A stretch of DNA of 45,131 nucleotides from an uncultured Lachnospiraceae bacterium (lineage in GTDB: Bacteria > Bacillota > Clostridia > Lachnospirales > Lachnospiraceae), in assembly GCA_949878435.1 (NCBI GenBank), contig CATLAK010000025.1, forward strand, positions 1 to 45,131. Direction: 5' to 3'. The notes beneath the pieces were generated by a model that saw only the letters and a program-made list of their open reading frames with translations, searched no databases and was not told the origin of the DNA. Below, piece by piece: positions 36,127-44,885 of the stretch (positions are counted from its first letter, which is position 1; each line of letters starts with the position of its first letter). The position numbers and the translations under genes are program-made.

Positions 36127-36155
36127 ATTATAGACTGACAATGGTATCGTGTCAA
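36127..36155 (-). promoter_or_regulatory. Consensus sigma-A promoter of the ECF operon
   Basis: TTGACA (36150-36155), 17-nt spacer, TATAAT (36127-36132) on the minus strand, both hexamers perfect. The leader to the ATG at 36066 is about 55 nt, too short for a known vitamin riboswitch. Confidence 0.9.
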
Positions 36156-36176
36156 CCGAAACCAACGCATTCTGCG

Positions 36177-36803
36177 CTATCCTATTTTCCTTGCCAGCAC
36201 GTTTACCCACCGTTCCTCCGCCCTGTCCTTACGGACGTCGCATGTCACATAAAGATCTTCTATACAAAAACGATTCCTTTCCATAAGCTCTTTTAAATCC
36301 CCTTCCTTATAATTATAGAAAGTTCTGCCATTATCTGTCCTCTCTCCGTCTCCATATTTGAAAGAAGCATAAATCACCCCATCTTCTTTAAGCGCCATCC
36401 AAAGCAGTTTCAGCACACCGCTTATCTCCGTATAGGGGACATGCAAAAGAGATGCACATGCCCATATCCCATTAAATTCCTGTCTAAATTGCAGTTCTTC
36501 AAACCTTAAGCAAAAAACCTTTTGTTCAAGCAGCTCTTCAGCTTCTCTGCATATCTGCGCAGAAGCATCCATTGCCGTCACTCGATATCCGGCATCCAGA
36601 AACGCTTTTGCATCCCGTCCGCTGCCACACCCGGCATCCAAAATGTGAATACTTGACCGCTCATTCTTTGATGTATCTTCTGTAAGATTCTGTTGCCCCA
36701 AAAGACTTAAGAACCGGTCTCTGTTAAAACTCATATCCGCATCTTTTGTCGTCCTGCAAAACTCCTTGGCATTCCTCTCATAATAAGATATTGTCTGATC
36801 CAT
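36177..36803 (-). CDS. Class I SAM-dependent methyltransferase
   Basis: 208 residues from the ATG at 36801-36803, which follows GGAAGGAT. SAM motif I is ILDAGCGSGRDAKAFL; motif II region is VTAMDASAQICREAEELL; FNGIWACASLLHVP is motif IV-like. No target domain is present, so it is a small-molecule or peptide/tRNA-type methyltransferase rather than a typical DNA methylase. It starts 2 bases after the HNH gene stop and is the last gene in the five-gene operon. Confidence 0.9.
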   Translation of the reverse strand: MDQTISYYERNAKEFCRTTKDADMSFNRDRFLSLLGQQNLTEDTSKNERSSIHILDAGCGSGRDAKAFLDAGYRVTAMDASAQICREAEELLEQKVFCLRFEELQFRQEFNGIWACASLLHVPYTEISGVLKLLWMALKEDGVIYASFKYGDGERTDNGRTFYNYKEGDLKELMERNRFCIEDLYVTCDVRKDRAEERWVNVLARKIG

Positions 36804-36805
36804 GT

Positions 36806-37918
36806 TTATCCTTCCGTTCCCGTATAAATCCAATCCTTAAACCCGCAATTTTTTGCGGACTGGTATATCGGCTGCACAATTTCTTCCAATGCATTAGAAA
36901 AACTTGCCAAATCCCTCCCCTTCCGATAAATCTTCCTTCGTACGGCATCATCGTTCAAATGCTCTTTCGCACATACTTCAAATGCATCATGTACCGCATC
37001 ATACTCCCACATCATTTCATAGGAACCGTATTCCAGCTTTGCCAGCTGCGGAAAGTACCTGTTCCAGTCCGGCAGGTTGTTGCTCTTACTGCTATTAATG
37101 CTCCGCGTTGTGGGATGCAGGTTCCAAAATTCATCATGCGCCACATAGGACCATGGCACAAAATGGTCAATGGAAATATCTTTATCCGTTAATTCTATAT
37201 CCCCATATATTTCGTGAACAGGCTTAAGGGTCAACAGCAATTTCCAATATTTTTTCACCTTTTCCAGCTTCCGCTCCTGCGGCGGATACAGCTTATCAGC
37301 AATTCCCGGCACACTTGGATTGCGTTTCTGTAAATATTTGATCATATGATACTGCAGCCATCCCTTAACAATTTCACGATTGATGTGTATATATGTAAAC
37401 CATTCCGGGCTGACCCGTATCGTCGTCTTCATGCCATTCAACGCTTCAAAATAATACATTAACCTTCGTTCCTGATTGATCTTGGCAATTAATGCACTTT
37501 CCGGCACATCCCATTCCTTGCCCCTTACCTTATCCATAAACGGAGCCTGTATACGGTAGGGAACATTTTTCGTCAGTATTCTTTTCCTCTTTGCCACTTC
37601 TTTATCTTTACAGTCTGCCAAATACTGAATGATAGTTTCCTTTTTCTCTGAAGCTTTCATCTGTGATATTTGCTGTAAATAACGCACCAGACTTTCCAAA
37701 GTATCCCTGGGACCTAAATTCAGATGATATTCAACTACCATGTACCAGGCTTTTGCAATCATCTCATCAATCAGCTCTTCATAAGTCATGCGGCTTTTTC
37801 CCTCCAGCACCTTAGCCACAATCGCCTGAAACCAGAAGAACTTATAACACTCACTTGTATTATCAAATATCCGGCTTAAATATTGAATTTCTATGGTATC
37901 GGAATATGGTAACTGCAT
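36806..37918 (-). CDS. HNH endonuclease domain protein
   Basis: 370 residues from the ATG at 37916-37918 after GGAAGGTG. The first ~230 residues are helical with no motif known to me. The HNH core begins near residue 250: IDHFVPWSYVAHDEFWNLHPTTRSINSSKSNNLP, with the catalytic DH and the NLHPT...N...K pattern; zinc-binding CxxC pairs are absent. HNH proteins cut DNA or RNA, and the N-terminal part could bind a partner or substrate. Middle gene in a tight operon; 22 bases from the CPBP gene and 2 from the methyltransferase. Confidence 0.85.
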   Translation of the reverse strand: MQLPYSDTIEIQYLSRIFDNTSECYKFFWFQAIVAKVLEGKSRMTYEELIDEMIAKAWYMVVEYHLNLGPRDTLESLVRYLQQISQMKASEKKETIIQYLADCKDKEVAKRKRILTKNVPYRIQAPFMDKVRGKEWDVPESALIAKINQERRLMYYFEALNGMKTTIRVSPEWFTYIHINREIVKGWLQYHMIKYLQKRNPSVPGIADKLYPPQERKLEKVKKYWKLLLTLKPVHEIYGDIELTDKDISIDHFVPWSYVAHDEFWNLHPTTRSINSSKSNNLPDWNRYFPQLAKLEYGSYEMMWEYDAVHDAFEVCAKEHLNDDAVRRKIYRKGRDLASFSNALEEIVQPIYQSAKNCGFKDWIYTGTEG

Positions 37919-37940
37919 AGGACACCTTCCTCTTCTTTCT

Positions 37941-38621
37941 TTAAAAGCCTGCGGCAAACCTGACAAAATCTATAAACCAATGCATGCCTATCGCCATCTG
38001 CAAGTTCTTCCTTTTCATTAATAAAGCCATGGGCAGACCAAACAATGTCCCCCCAAGTATACACAATCCAATCGCTAAGGCAGGTGATTCTACAAATAAA
38101 TCAGGATAATGCAGAAGTTCATGGGGAACTACCAATAAAATATAAATGGATATCTTTGAAAAACGATTTTCTACTTTCCCACGGAGTAAATAGCAGGCAT
38201 ATGCCAACAAGAAGAAGCGAAATACCACTTCCTCAGCAATCGCAGGCTTCAGCGCAAAAACAGCAGAACGCAACACATTTCCTACATTGATCCGGCGGCT
38301 TAACGAAAAATATAATACATTCAAAAAAGCCAACGGAACAGAAACGACCGCCCCCAAAGCAAACAATCGGATGCTTCCCGCACCCCCTATATGAATGGAC
38401 GCATTTTCCACATTTGCCCGCTCATATAATCTACAGCCAGCATAAAAAGTAACCGCCACACAAATGCTCGTTATAATAATGTCTGCTGTTCTGGGGTCCC
38501 GAAACAGCGAAATCAGACATATGCCCCCAAGGAGCAGGGCTATGACTGCCTGCCGCCACAAAAAAATCCTTATCTTAATTATGTAATAAATCGCCAGCAG
38601 TAAAATTAGGATTTCTGTCAC
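37941..38621 (-). CDS. CPBP-family intramembrane metalloprotease
   Basis: 226 residues, about seven to eight membrane segments. The CPBP (Abi/Rce1-like) motifs are present: EEVVFR (EExxxR), VVPHELLHY, and a last HWFID. Members process prenylated proteins in eukaryotes and bacteriocin-type peptides or give immunity in bacteria. The start is a GTG sharing its first base with the TAG of the HTH gene (TAGTG at 38623-38619). No obvious peptide gene is seen nearby. Confidence 0.9.
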   Translation of the reverse strand: MTEILILLLAIYYIIKIRIFLWRQAVIALLLGGICLISLFRDPRTADIIITSICVAVTFYAGCRLYERANVENASIHIGGAGSIRLFALGAVVSVPLAFLNVLYFSLSRRINVGNVLRSAVFALKPAIAEEVVFRFFLLAYACYLLRGKVENRFSKISIYILLVVPHELLHYPDLFVESPALAIGLCILGGTLFGLPMALLMKRKNLQMAIGMHWFIDFVRFAAGF

Positions 38622-38977
38622 TACGCAATCTTCCGTAAGCCTCTCGCATATGCTAATATTCTTTTGGTCATTGATTCCTCCATACGATCAACAAAAGGAT
38701 ATACAATGGACTGCCCTTGTAAAACAAGCAAATCTTCCATATGGACATTGAGCATTCTGCTCAGCATATACAAATGATCGACCGACGGCAAGATCTTTCC
38801 TTTAAACCACCTGTATATAGATTGTGGGCATGACAAATGCAGGTATTCCTGAACGTCCTTCACATTATACCCTGCCGCTTTCAACATCTCCTTTATCTTT
38901 ATGCCGGTTTTTACCTGGTCAATTGATTGGTACACCCTGACTCCTCCGCTAATGTTGTCTTTATCCCAGCCAGCCAT
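38621..38977 (-). CDS. Helix-turn-helix regulator (XRE-like)
   Basis: 118 residues from the ATG at 38975-38977. The HTH is DVQEYLHLSCPQSIYRWFKGKILPSVDHLYMLSRMLNV, a Cro/CI-like fold. The start overlaps the end of the 583-aa gene by 17 bases. The C-terminal ~40 residues (VYPFVDRMEESMTKRILAYARGLRKIA) are basic and may be involved in DNA binding. It probably regulates its own operon. Confidence 0.85.
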   Translation of the reverse strand: MAGWDKDNISGGVRVYQSIDQVKTGIKIKEMLKAAGYNVKDVQEYLHLSCPQSIYRWFKGKILPSVDHLYMLSRMLNVHMEDLLVLQGQSIVYPFVDRMEESMTKRILAYARGLRKIA

Positions 38978-40712
38978 AATTTTTAAGCTCTGCCCGAAAT
39001 GCATTTCTCCGGAAATATTTATCTTTATATGAGGTCATGAGCCTTTGCTTTGCGCCTGATTCTCCGGCAGACTCCTGTACCTCACCCAGGGCTGCAATAT
39101 ACGCCGCACATTCCCCGTAATAATTCCTGCGATTCGCATCCATAATTCCTTCTACGCGTTTTTCCAACAAATCTGCTATTTTTTTGATTGCGGCGTTTCT
39201 GACCTCCGATTCCATCTGTACCATTGATTTCCATTTCAGAAGCAAATCATAAAACAGGGCATTCCCGCTTTTATCGGCATGATTACAAGTCCCCTTAAGA
39301 TATGCTTCTTCCGAAAAATTCATTGCGGCTTTTACTATGCCGGTCATCGCAGTTATTCCTTTTCCCGTCCATTGACCTTCATAAATATATAGCAAATACA
39401 ATGCAATTCCCTGTTTCATGAAAGTTCCTGACCATCCTAATGCTTCAGATTTGTTCAGACCTTCCTTTAGCACCTGAGCAAACTGCCCATCCAAAAACCT
39501 GAGCAATAAAATCATATTGCCATTAGGATTATTTTCTTCTCTCTCTGACCGTAAACGATCCCTCTCAAATACACTATATGTATCGCCGCTTTTATGCCCT
39601 GTTAATTCCGTGAATACTTTTCTAAGTTCTTCCCTTTTCTTTTCAGTCCCATATCCATTTAATAACGCACGGATATAATTTACTGCAGATGTATCGGATT
39701 CATATGCGGCAAAATAGCAGCTTTCCAGTAACGATTGCTTTGCATTTGCTTCAACAATATACTCTGCCGTTTTCAAAGCTATTCGGCTCCGCATCATATA
39801 TTTCTTCGGCATGATATCCATAGCTTTTATCCCGATTGATATCAGATCACTTACATCTGCATATTTCTTATTTTCTAATGTATCTAAGTATAATCCCGGA
39901 TGAACCGTGACATATTCCTCAGCATACTTGACCGCCAAAGAAACATCATTCAATAAACCGACCGCTTCTGACATAAGGCGGTCAGCATCACGCCCCATTT
40001 TTTCTCCGAGGTATGTAATCCAAAGCGGCAAAAACTTCTGGAAGTCAGGTAAAGCTTCATCTCCGTGCTGCATGATTGACTCTAATGTAATCTCTCCCTT
40101 ACCTTCATTTACAATAAGCCCATACAACGCCTCGGGACGCTTTTTCAATGTTTTAGCATGATATGCACAATACGCCGTATCCAAGCCAACCTGCTTCAAA
40201 TCACGATGTAAAAGTCCATAATACGTCATATCTGCAAGGGAAAAATCTTGGTCACAATATTCATTAATACATAGAATCTCCATCGCAAACATCTGGTTCC
40301 CAACTTCAAAACCTTCTTTATACTTTCCCATATCCATACAGGTGTGAACAAAATCACAGGCTTCTTCAAGCATACCCGAAATGCCGCTATTGTCTTCATA
40401 ATAAAATTCTTCACTGCAGTCGTCATACCAATCATCATATTCTTCATTTAATATGCCCTCAATCATAACTTCCTGTGAATCTATTATTTTCAGATTATTT
40501 CTAACGTGCTTATGCATTTCATTTAGCGCAAGCTCTTTCGTCTCATCGATATTTGACGTTCCTTCCCCTATCGCTTTTAGCCTCCTCAAAAAATCCTCTC
40601 TTTGATCCTCTGGCAAAATTCGCCCGATATCATGAACAAATGATGCAAGCTGTGATGCAGAATATAGCACCGTGATGGCATCCATCTGGTTTAAAAAGTT
40701 TGTCAAATTCAT
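38961..40712 (-). CDS. Large all-helical protein, unknown function
   Basis: 583 residues from the ATG at 40710-40712, which has GGAGG 5 nt upstream; an upstream GTG overlaps this site. The protein is almost entirely helical, with repeated helix pairs that look like TPR or HEAT-like units (LGLDTAYCAYHAKTLKKRPEALYG, GINAMDIMPKK-like repeats around residues 290-330). No membrane segment, no catalytic motif. It opens the five-gene operon and could be a scaffold or sensor; that is only an inference from location. Confidence 0.72.
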   Translation of the reverse strand: MNLTNFLNQMDAITVLYSASQLASFVHDIGRILPEDQREDFLRRLKAIGEGTSNIDETKELALNEMHKHVRNNLKIIDSQEVMIEGILNEEYDDWYDDCSEEFYYEDNSGISGMLEEACDFVHTCMDMGKYKEGFEVGNQMFAMEILCINEYCDQDFSLADMTYYGLLHRDLKQVGLDTAYCAYHAKTLKKRPEALYGLIVNEGKGEITLESIMQHGDEALPDFQKFLPLWITYLGEKMGRDADRLMSEAVGLLNDVSLAVKYAEEYVTVHPGLYLDTLENKKYADVSDLISIGIKAMDIMPKKYMMRSRIALKTAEYIVEANAKQSLLESCYFAAYESDTSAVNYIRALLNGYGTEKKREELRKVFTELTGHKSGDTYSVFERDRLRSEREENNPNGNMILLLRFLDGQFAQVLKEGLNKSEALGWSGTFMKQGIALYLLYIYEGQWTGKGITAMTGIVKAAMNFSEEAYLKGTCNHADKSGNALFYDLLLKWKSMVQMESEVRNAAIKKIADLLEKRVEGIMDANRRNYYGECAAYIAALGEVQESAGESGAKQRLMTSYKDKYFRRNAFRAELKNYGWLG

Positions 40713-40737
40713 AATGGCCTCCACTTCAAATGAACAT

Positions 40738-40766
40738 ATTTTAATTTAGTGCTTACAATTAAACAA
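40738..40766 (-). promoter_or_regulatory. Weak promoter candidate for the five-gene operon
   Basis: TTGTTT (40761-40766), 17-nt spacer, TAAAAT (40738-40743) on the minus strand, 26 bases before the ATG at 40712. Only a moderate match to the consensus. Confidence 0.35.
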
Positions 40767-40777
40767 AAAGCAGTTAA

Positions 40778-41497
40778 TCATAACTGTTTAAAATAGTCTC
40801 GTAAATCCGCTTTGCATACTGCTTCAAGCTGCTTCATTTCAACTCCGCGGATAGCTGCTTCTAAATGGTAAAGAATTACAACACAAGTACCATTATACGC
40901 TGCTCTAAACAATTTTGATTTCTTTACACATTCAAGTGCAACTTTGCCAGCAGCTTCGCTCAATAACCTTTTTCTTTCCAAATCAGTTTCTTTTTTTGCT
41001 GCGTGCTCTAGATTTAAGGTCAGTTTCTCTAAACGTTCTATTAACCATGCTAAATTATGTATAGGGCGATATAACTTCAATAATTTTATCATTTCACGCC
41101 CTTTTGCATCGTCTGAATCAATTCCACCAATTTCATTTCTGAAAAATATGTCATTATAATCCACTTCGACTGGATTATAAAATAATTCATTTTCTATTTT
41201 AAAAGAACTTTGAAAGTTCCCTTTATACTTATCCCCTTTTGATAAATTACACTTTGGACATGCCCACATTAAATTCTCGTATTCCGTTAACAAGGTATCC
41301 CTTTTACCTTCAAAAGCTTTTACAGGTATAAAATGTTCTACATGATAAGATATTGTCAGCAACTCACTTGACATATTACAATAACAGCATCTGTCTTGAA
41401 AATCTTCTCGTAGAAACGGTTTATACTTCGCATATTTATCAAATTTTTCTTTACAAGTTCTTTTTATCTGATGGTTTTTGAAGTTCTCGTATCTCAT
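40778..41497 (-). CDS. HNH endonuclease with zinc-binding cysteines
   Basis: 239 residues. The HNH core is CCYC (C37-C40), YHVEHFIP (E54, H55), ENLMWACPKCNLSKGDKY, giving the EH...N...CxxC...K layout of zinc-stabilised HNH nucleases (McrA/HNH_4-like). The C-terminal ~120 residues are helical. Such nucleases serve as effectors in many defence systems. The ATG follows GAGGAAT, one base after the stop of the REC-like gene, so translation is coupled. Visibly AT-rich compared with the core genes to the left. Confidence 0.88.
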   Translation of the reverse strand: MRYENFKNHQIKRTCKEKFDKYAKYKPFLREDFQDRCCYCNMSSELLTISYHVEHFIPVKAFEGKRDTLLTEYENLMWACPKCNLSKGDKYKGNFQSSFKIENELFYNPVEVDYNDIFFRNEIGGIDSDDAKGREMIKLLKLYRPIHNLAWLIERLEKLTLNLEHAAKKETDLERKRLLSEAAGKVALECVKKSKLFRAAYNGTCVVILYHLEAAIRGVEMKQLEAVCKADLRDYFKQL

Positions 41498-41498
41498 T

Positions 41499-42149
41499 TT
41501 AATTCCTCAGCATATTTTCATATTTGTCAAGTAATGCAAACGCTTCCTTTAAATCATCCATTTCTAATTCTGTGTCTATCGTTGTCTGATACATTTGCTT
41601 GTACTTTGTTAATTCCTTCTCTATATTAATGATATTTTCAAGTATCTCAACATTTTCACCCTCTGTTTCAAGTTTTTGTAACTCGACAGACAACTTTGCT
41701 TCTAATTCTTTACGTTTCTTATCGTACCTATTAATATTAAGAAGTATATTTTTCACTAGCTCCTTTGTTTCCGCAGATTGTGGATTCAAAAACACTTTTT
41801 TTGCATATACTTTATCTGCATCAGTATGATTTGATTCTTTGCTTTCATCTGGTGCATTAGTCATTATTACCACAGGAAATTCAGGAAACTCATTATGTGT
41901 AAACTCTATTATTTCCCATCCTTTAATAATGTCTTCCGTTGTATCTAAACGAAAATCAACAATTAATGCCTGAATAACTTCATTAGAAACATCTTCTCTT
42001 ATTTCATTAAAAAGAGAATCTTTAGTCTTATGTTCTAATACATATTCCTTAAATTCAATTTTTGTCCCTACATTTACATTATCAAGAATAGATACTTGTA
42101 TATCATCTCTTTCACTTTTTACATCATCAATTATTCCTATTCGATACAT
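41499..42149 (-). CDS. REC-like response regulator with C-terminal coiled coil
   Basis: 216 residues. The receiver fold is complete: D8/D9 in IIDD, D65 in LIVDFRL (phospho-acceptor), T97 in VVIMTNA and K117 in VYAKK. It has no DNA-binding output; residues ~138-210 form a charged coiled coil. Thus the output is probably by contact with another protein, for example the HNH nuclease of the next gene. It starts inside the last 23 bases of the GHKL gene, typical of cognate pairs. Confidence 0.82.
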   Translation of the reverse strand: MYRIGIIDDVKSERDDIQVSILDNVNVGTKIEFKEYVLEHKTKDSLFNEIREDVSNEVIQALIVDFRLDTTEDIIKGWEIIEFTHNEFPEFPVVIMTNAPDESKESNHTDADKVYAKKVFLNPQSAETKELVKNILLNINRYDKKRKELEAKLSVELQKLETEGENVEILENIINIEKELTKYKQMYQTTIDTELEMDDLKEAFALLDKYENMLRN

Positions 42150-43797
42150 ATTCTTTCACCATTCCTTTAAAAATAATTTTCAGTCCGAAACCTTCACTTC
42201 TTTCTAATACTTCTACGATTCCATTATTTCTTTCTACTGTTTCTTTTACAACCCATAAACCTAATCCTGTCCCATCATTATCTTTAGAAGTCTCTCCCAT
42301 TTCAAAAATTTTATCCGGATTATCTTTATACTTCTCTGCCAAAGTTGGTCCATTATTTTCCATCAAAAGGCAAATATCTTCTCCTTGATTATATAGTTCC
42401 AACCAAATCTCTCGTTGTGGATTATGTTCTTGCTCTAAAAACCAAGCAGAATTCAATAAAAAGTTATTCAAAATAATATAGAGATCAACAATTGACATCT
42501 TAACATTATCACTGGTTTTTCTTTCTTCAAAAATACCCGTTCTAATTGTTATATGTTTATCTTCAAGCATCAATTGCCATTTTCCTAATATATTGATAAT
42601 TTCTTCATGCAATGAAATCTCTTTTTTTATCAAGCTTTCCTTCTTTAAACCCTCCATAACAACATCTAAAAACGCTGCTGTTAATCTATCATTCTTCTCC
42701 AGAATATCTATTCTAGTATACGGATTATATACTGGCAATCCCGTATATTCTTTCCCCTGAAGAATATAATTCACTCTACTCCTAATCTGCGGAGCCTGTA
42801 TATGAAACTGTGTATTTATTGCATTAAACTCATGAAAAAAAGTATTAAGTATAATACCAGACGAACTCAAAATCTGTAGCATTTGTTTGCTTTGTAAATC
42901 ACTCTCAGCCTCATCAACCAATTGCTGTACTGTTCCAAACAATTCATCCTCTGTAAATTGTTCTTTTTCCTCATGATATTCATTATGTGCTTCATCTTCT
43001 CTTTTTCCATTTTGTAGTTTATATGTACGTTTTCGCGCTTCTTCTTTCACACGTTCTGCGAAATCAGCTAATTCCTTCTCTATTGACACAATCCATTTTG
43101 CATATTCTCTATAAATATATTGCCTATCATATTCAAATTCATTAACAGCCTCTTGCAACATATTAACAAAAATATAGTATGCATCTGTCAATGCTATACC
43201 TTCTCGGTTAGCCATATCTTCAAGTTCAGGATTTGTCTCCCTACCAATCTTTACCCAACCAATCATCTGGTAGGGTTCAACTCGCCAGCGCCCATGCAAA
43301 TGCGAAGGCGCTGCTGGACTTTTCTGTGCACGGACACCTAATCCCAGCCAATCATACAAAGCCCCTTCATCACCATATGGGCGAACTTTGAAATTATCTC
43401 TATAAATCTTTATACCTGAAAAATGCTCCAGTAATTTTTTTCTCTTGCGTGCAGCAACCTTTTTCATAATATCATAACCTGAACTATTAGCATTTCGCAA
43501 AAAAAACATTTCTGCATAAAATGGTCCTACACTCTGAACCCTATCTCTCTCGTCTTCTTTAAGCACTTCAAAAATTTTTATATTCTTAGTAATCTCTTTA
43601 TTATAGTCATCCTTTGTGTAATTCTTGACTTGCAATTTTTCACTTTTCCAAAATTCATCTATATTTTTCGTTACCGAATGACCATACTTTTCAACCGTAA
43701 TTGTACGTTTGGCGTTAAAATCGGGCGTGGCACCATGGCACACTGGACGATCTACTGCTCTGAAAACTATTTTACACCAATGATCAATTACTTTCAC
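42127..43797 (-). pseudogene. GHKL ATPase / histidine-kinase-like protein, N-terminally truncated by IS66
   Basis: 556 codons open. The first ~21 residues, from a GTG at 43797, are antisense of the IS66 remnant and not native. Native sequence begins near residue 25 and includes an S5-like segment (GIKIYRDNFKVRPYG, DWLGLGVR), helical regions around 200-330, and a C-terminal GHKL ATPase (NNFLLNSAWF, ICLLMENNGP, GTGLGLWVVKE). In relatives I recall, the S5-like part is preceded by another Hsp90/MORC-like ATPase domain of roughly 200 or more residues; this is missing. The next gene overlaps by 23 bases. The truncated protein may be inactive. Confidence 0.75.
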
Positions 43798-44652
43798 CGG
43801 CTTCTCACCGGAAGAAAGTTTGTTGCAGGTGATGAGACGCCCATCCAGGTGCTAAAGGAAGCGGACAGACGGCCGCAATCCAAATCTTATGTGTGGTTAT
43901 TCCGTTCCGGTGATGACGGATTAAATCCCATCATCGTTTATCAGTACCATCCAACAAGGAATGGTGATGCTGCTGCGAAGTTCTTTCAGGGATCGGCGCC
44001 CGGCACCTATATCAATGTAGACGGCTATGCCGGCTATAACAAACTGAAAGATTTCAAAAGGTGCTGCTGTTATGCACACATCAGAAGATATTTTCTGGAG
44101 GCCATTCCAAAAGGTAAGGAAAAGGATTATACCGATCCTGCCGTACAGGGCTTCCTCTATTGCAATAAACTGTTTGAATATGAGCGAAGTTACCGTGGAA
44201 AAGGACTTTCTTACAAACAGATATACAGCCGTCGTCTCAAGGACCAGAAACCTGTCGTTGAGGCTTTCTTAGCGTGGATTGATAAGCAGACGGCTCCTGG
44301 CGGAAGCCGTCTTGCCAGAGCCCTTACCTACGCAGGAAATCAGAGGCTGTACATGATGACTTATCTGGAAGATGGCCGCTGCAGCATATCAAACAACTTA
44401 AGCGAGAACTCCATCCGCCCCGTAACAGTGGGAAGGCGCAACTGGCTGTTCTGCGATACTACAGATGGAGCCGATGCCAGCATGATGGTGTATTCACTCC
44501 TTGAAACCGCCAGAGCAAACGGTCTGAATCCTCAGAAATATCTGGAATACCTTCTCGAAGCAAGACCAAATCAAAACATGTCTGACGAGGAACTTGAAAA
44601 TATGGCTCCCTGGAGTCCTAAAGTTCAGGAATGCTGTGTAAATAAATCATAG
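43735..44652 (+). pseudogene. IS66 transposase (TnpC), 5'-truncated
   Basis: About 305 residues from MAHWTIYCSENYF to the stop. It matches the C-terminal part of IS66 DDE transposases: VAGDETPIQVLKE with the first catalytic Asp, NVDGYAGYN with the second, SNNLSENSIRPVTVGRRNWLF with the Glu, and a C-terminal IS66 tail. Full-length TnpC has ~500 residues; the zinc-finger and leucine-zipper N-terminus is lost, and tnpA/tnpB are not present. The open frame to the left (from 43630) is not IS sequence. Confidence 0.9.
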
Positions 44653-44661
44653 AATATTAAA

Positions 44662-44684
44662 TCCGGGAAACTCCCGGACTTTTC
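44662..44684 (+). terminator. Terminator after IS66 transposase
   Basis: TCCGGGA (44662-44668) pairs with TCCCGGA (44672-44678), loop AAC, followed by CTTTT. It is inside the IS right end. Confidence 0.65.
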
Positions 44685-44854
44685 CAAGAGAGATACCCTA
44701 TTACTTAGCGCTTACTTTCTGTGGTGGAAATCAGGGTGATTTTGTGTGATTTTCAGGGCTTTTTCGGCGGTTTTTTCTTTGATATGCACCCTGTATCTGA
44801 GGTTTTGGGGATTTTTGTTATCATGGTGTTATCATAAAACTCTTTCTAATTCAT

Positions 44855-44885
44855 TTGTGCAGACGGTCTGCACAATTTATTTTTT
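44855..44885 (+). terminator. Hairpin with U-run between IS66 and DUF1016
   Basis: TTGTGCAG (44855-44862) pairs with CTGCACAA (44868-44875), loop ACGGT, followed by TTTATTTTTT on the plus strand. The U-run is on the plus side, though the hairpin also sits right after the stop of the minus-strand nuclease gene. The 160 bases between the IS end and this gene hold nothing else that I can support. Confidence 0.6.

Larger units (their letters stand above)
43725..44715 (+). mobile_element. IS66-family insertion sequence remnant (right end only)
   Basis: The right end is recognisable as TTACTTAGCGCTTAC (44701-44715), whose reverse complement begins GTAAGCGCTAAGTAA, the usual IS66 terminal repeat. 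The left end and accessory genes are missing; the junction with the GHKL gene lies between about 43715 and 43735. So a deletion removed both the left of the IS and the 5' end of the GHKL gene. Confidence 0.8.

Noticed and set aside
36067..36176. Possible FMN or other vitamin riboswitch before the ECF S component
   Set aside because: The leader between the promoter and start codon is only about 55 nt and shows no conserved aptamer blocks.
43630..43734. Upstream extension of the IS66 transposase frame
   Set aside because: These 35 codons are antisense of the GHKL gene and show no IS66 similarity; the element is truncated at about 43735.
42127..43797. Treating the GHKL frame as an intact gene
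   Set aside because: The first 21 codons are antisense IS66 sequence and the N-terminal ATPase part expected before the S5-like region is missing.
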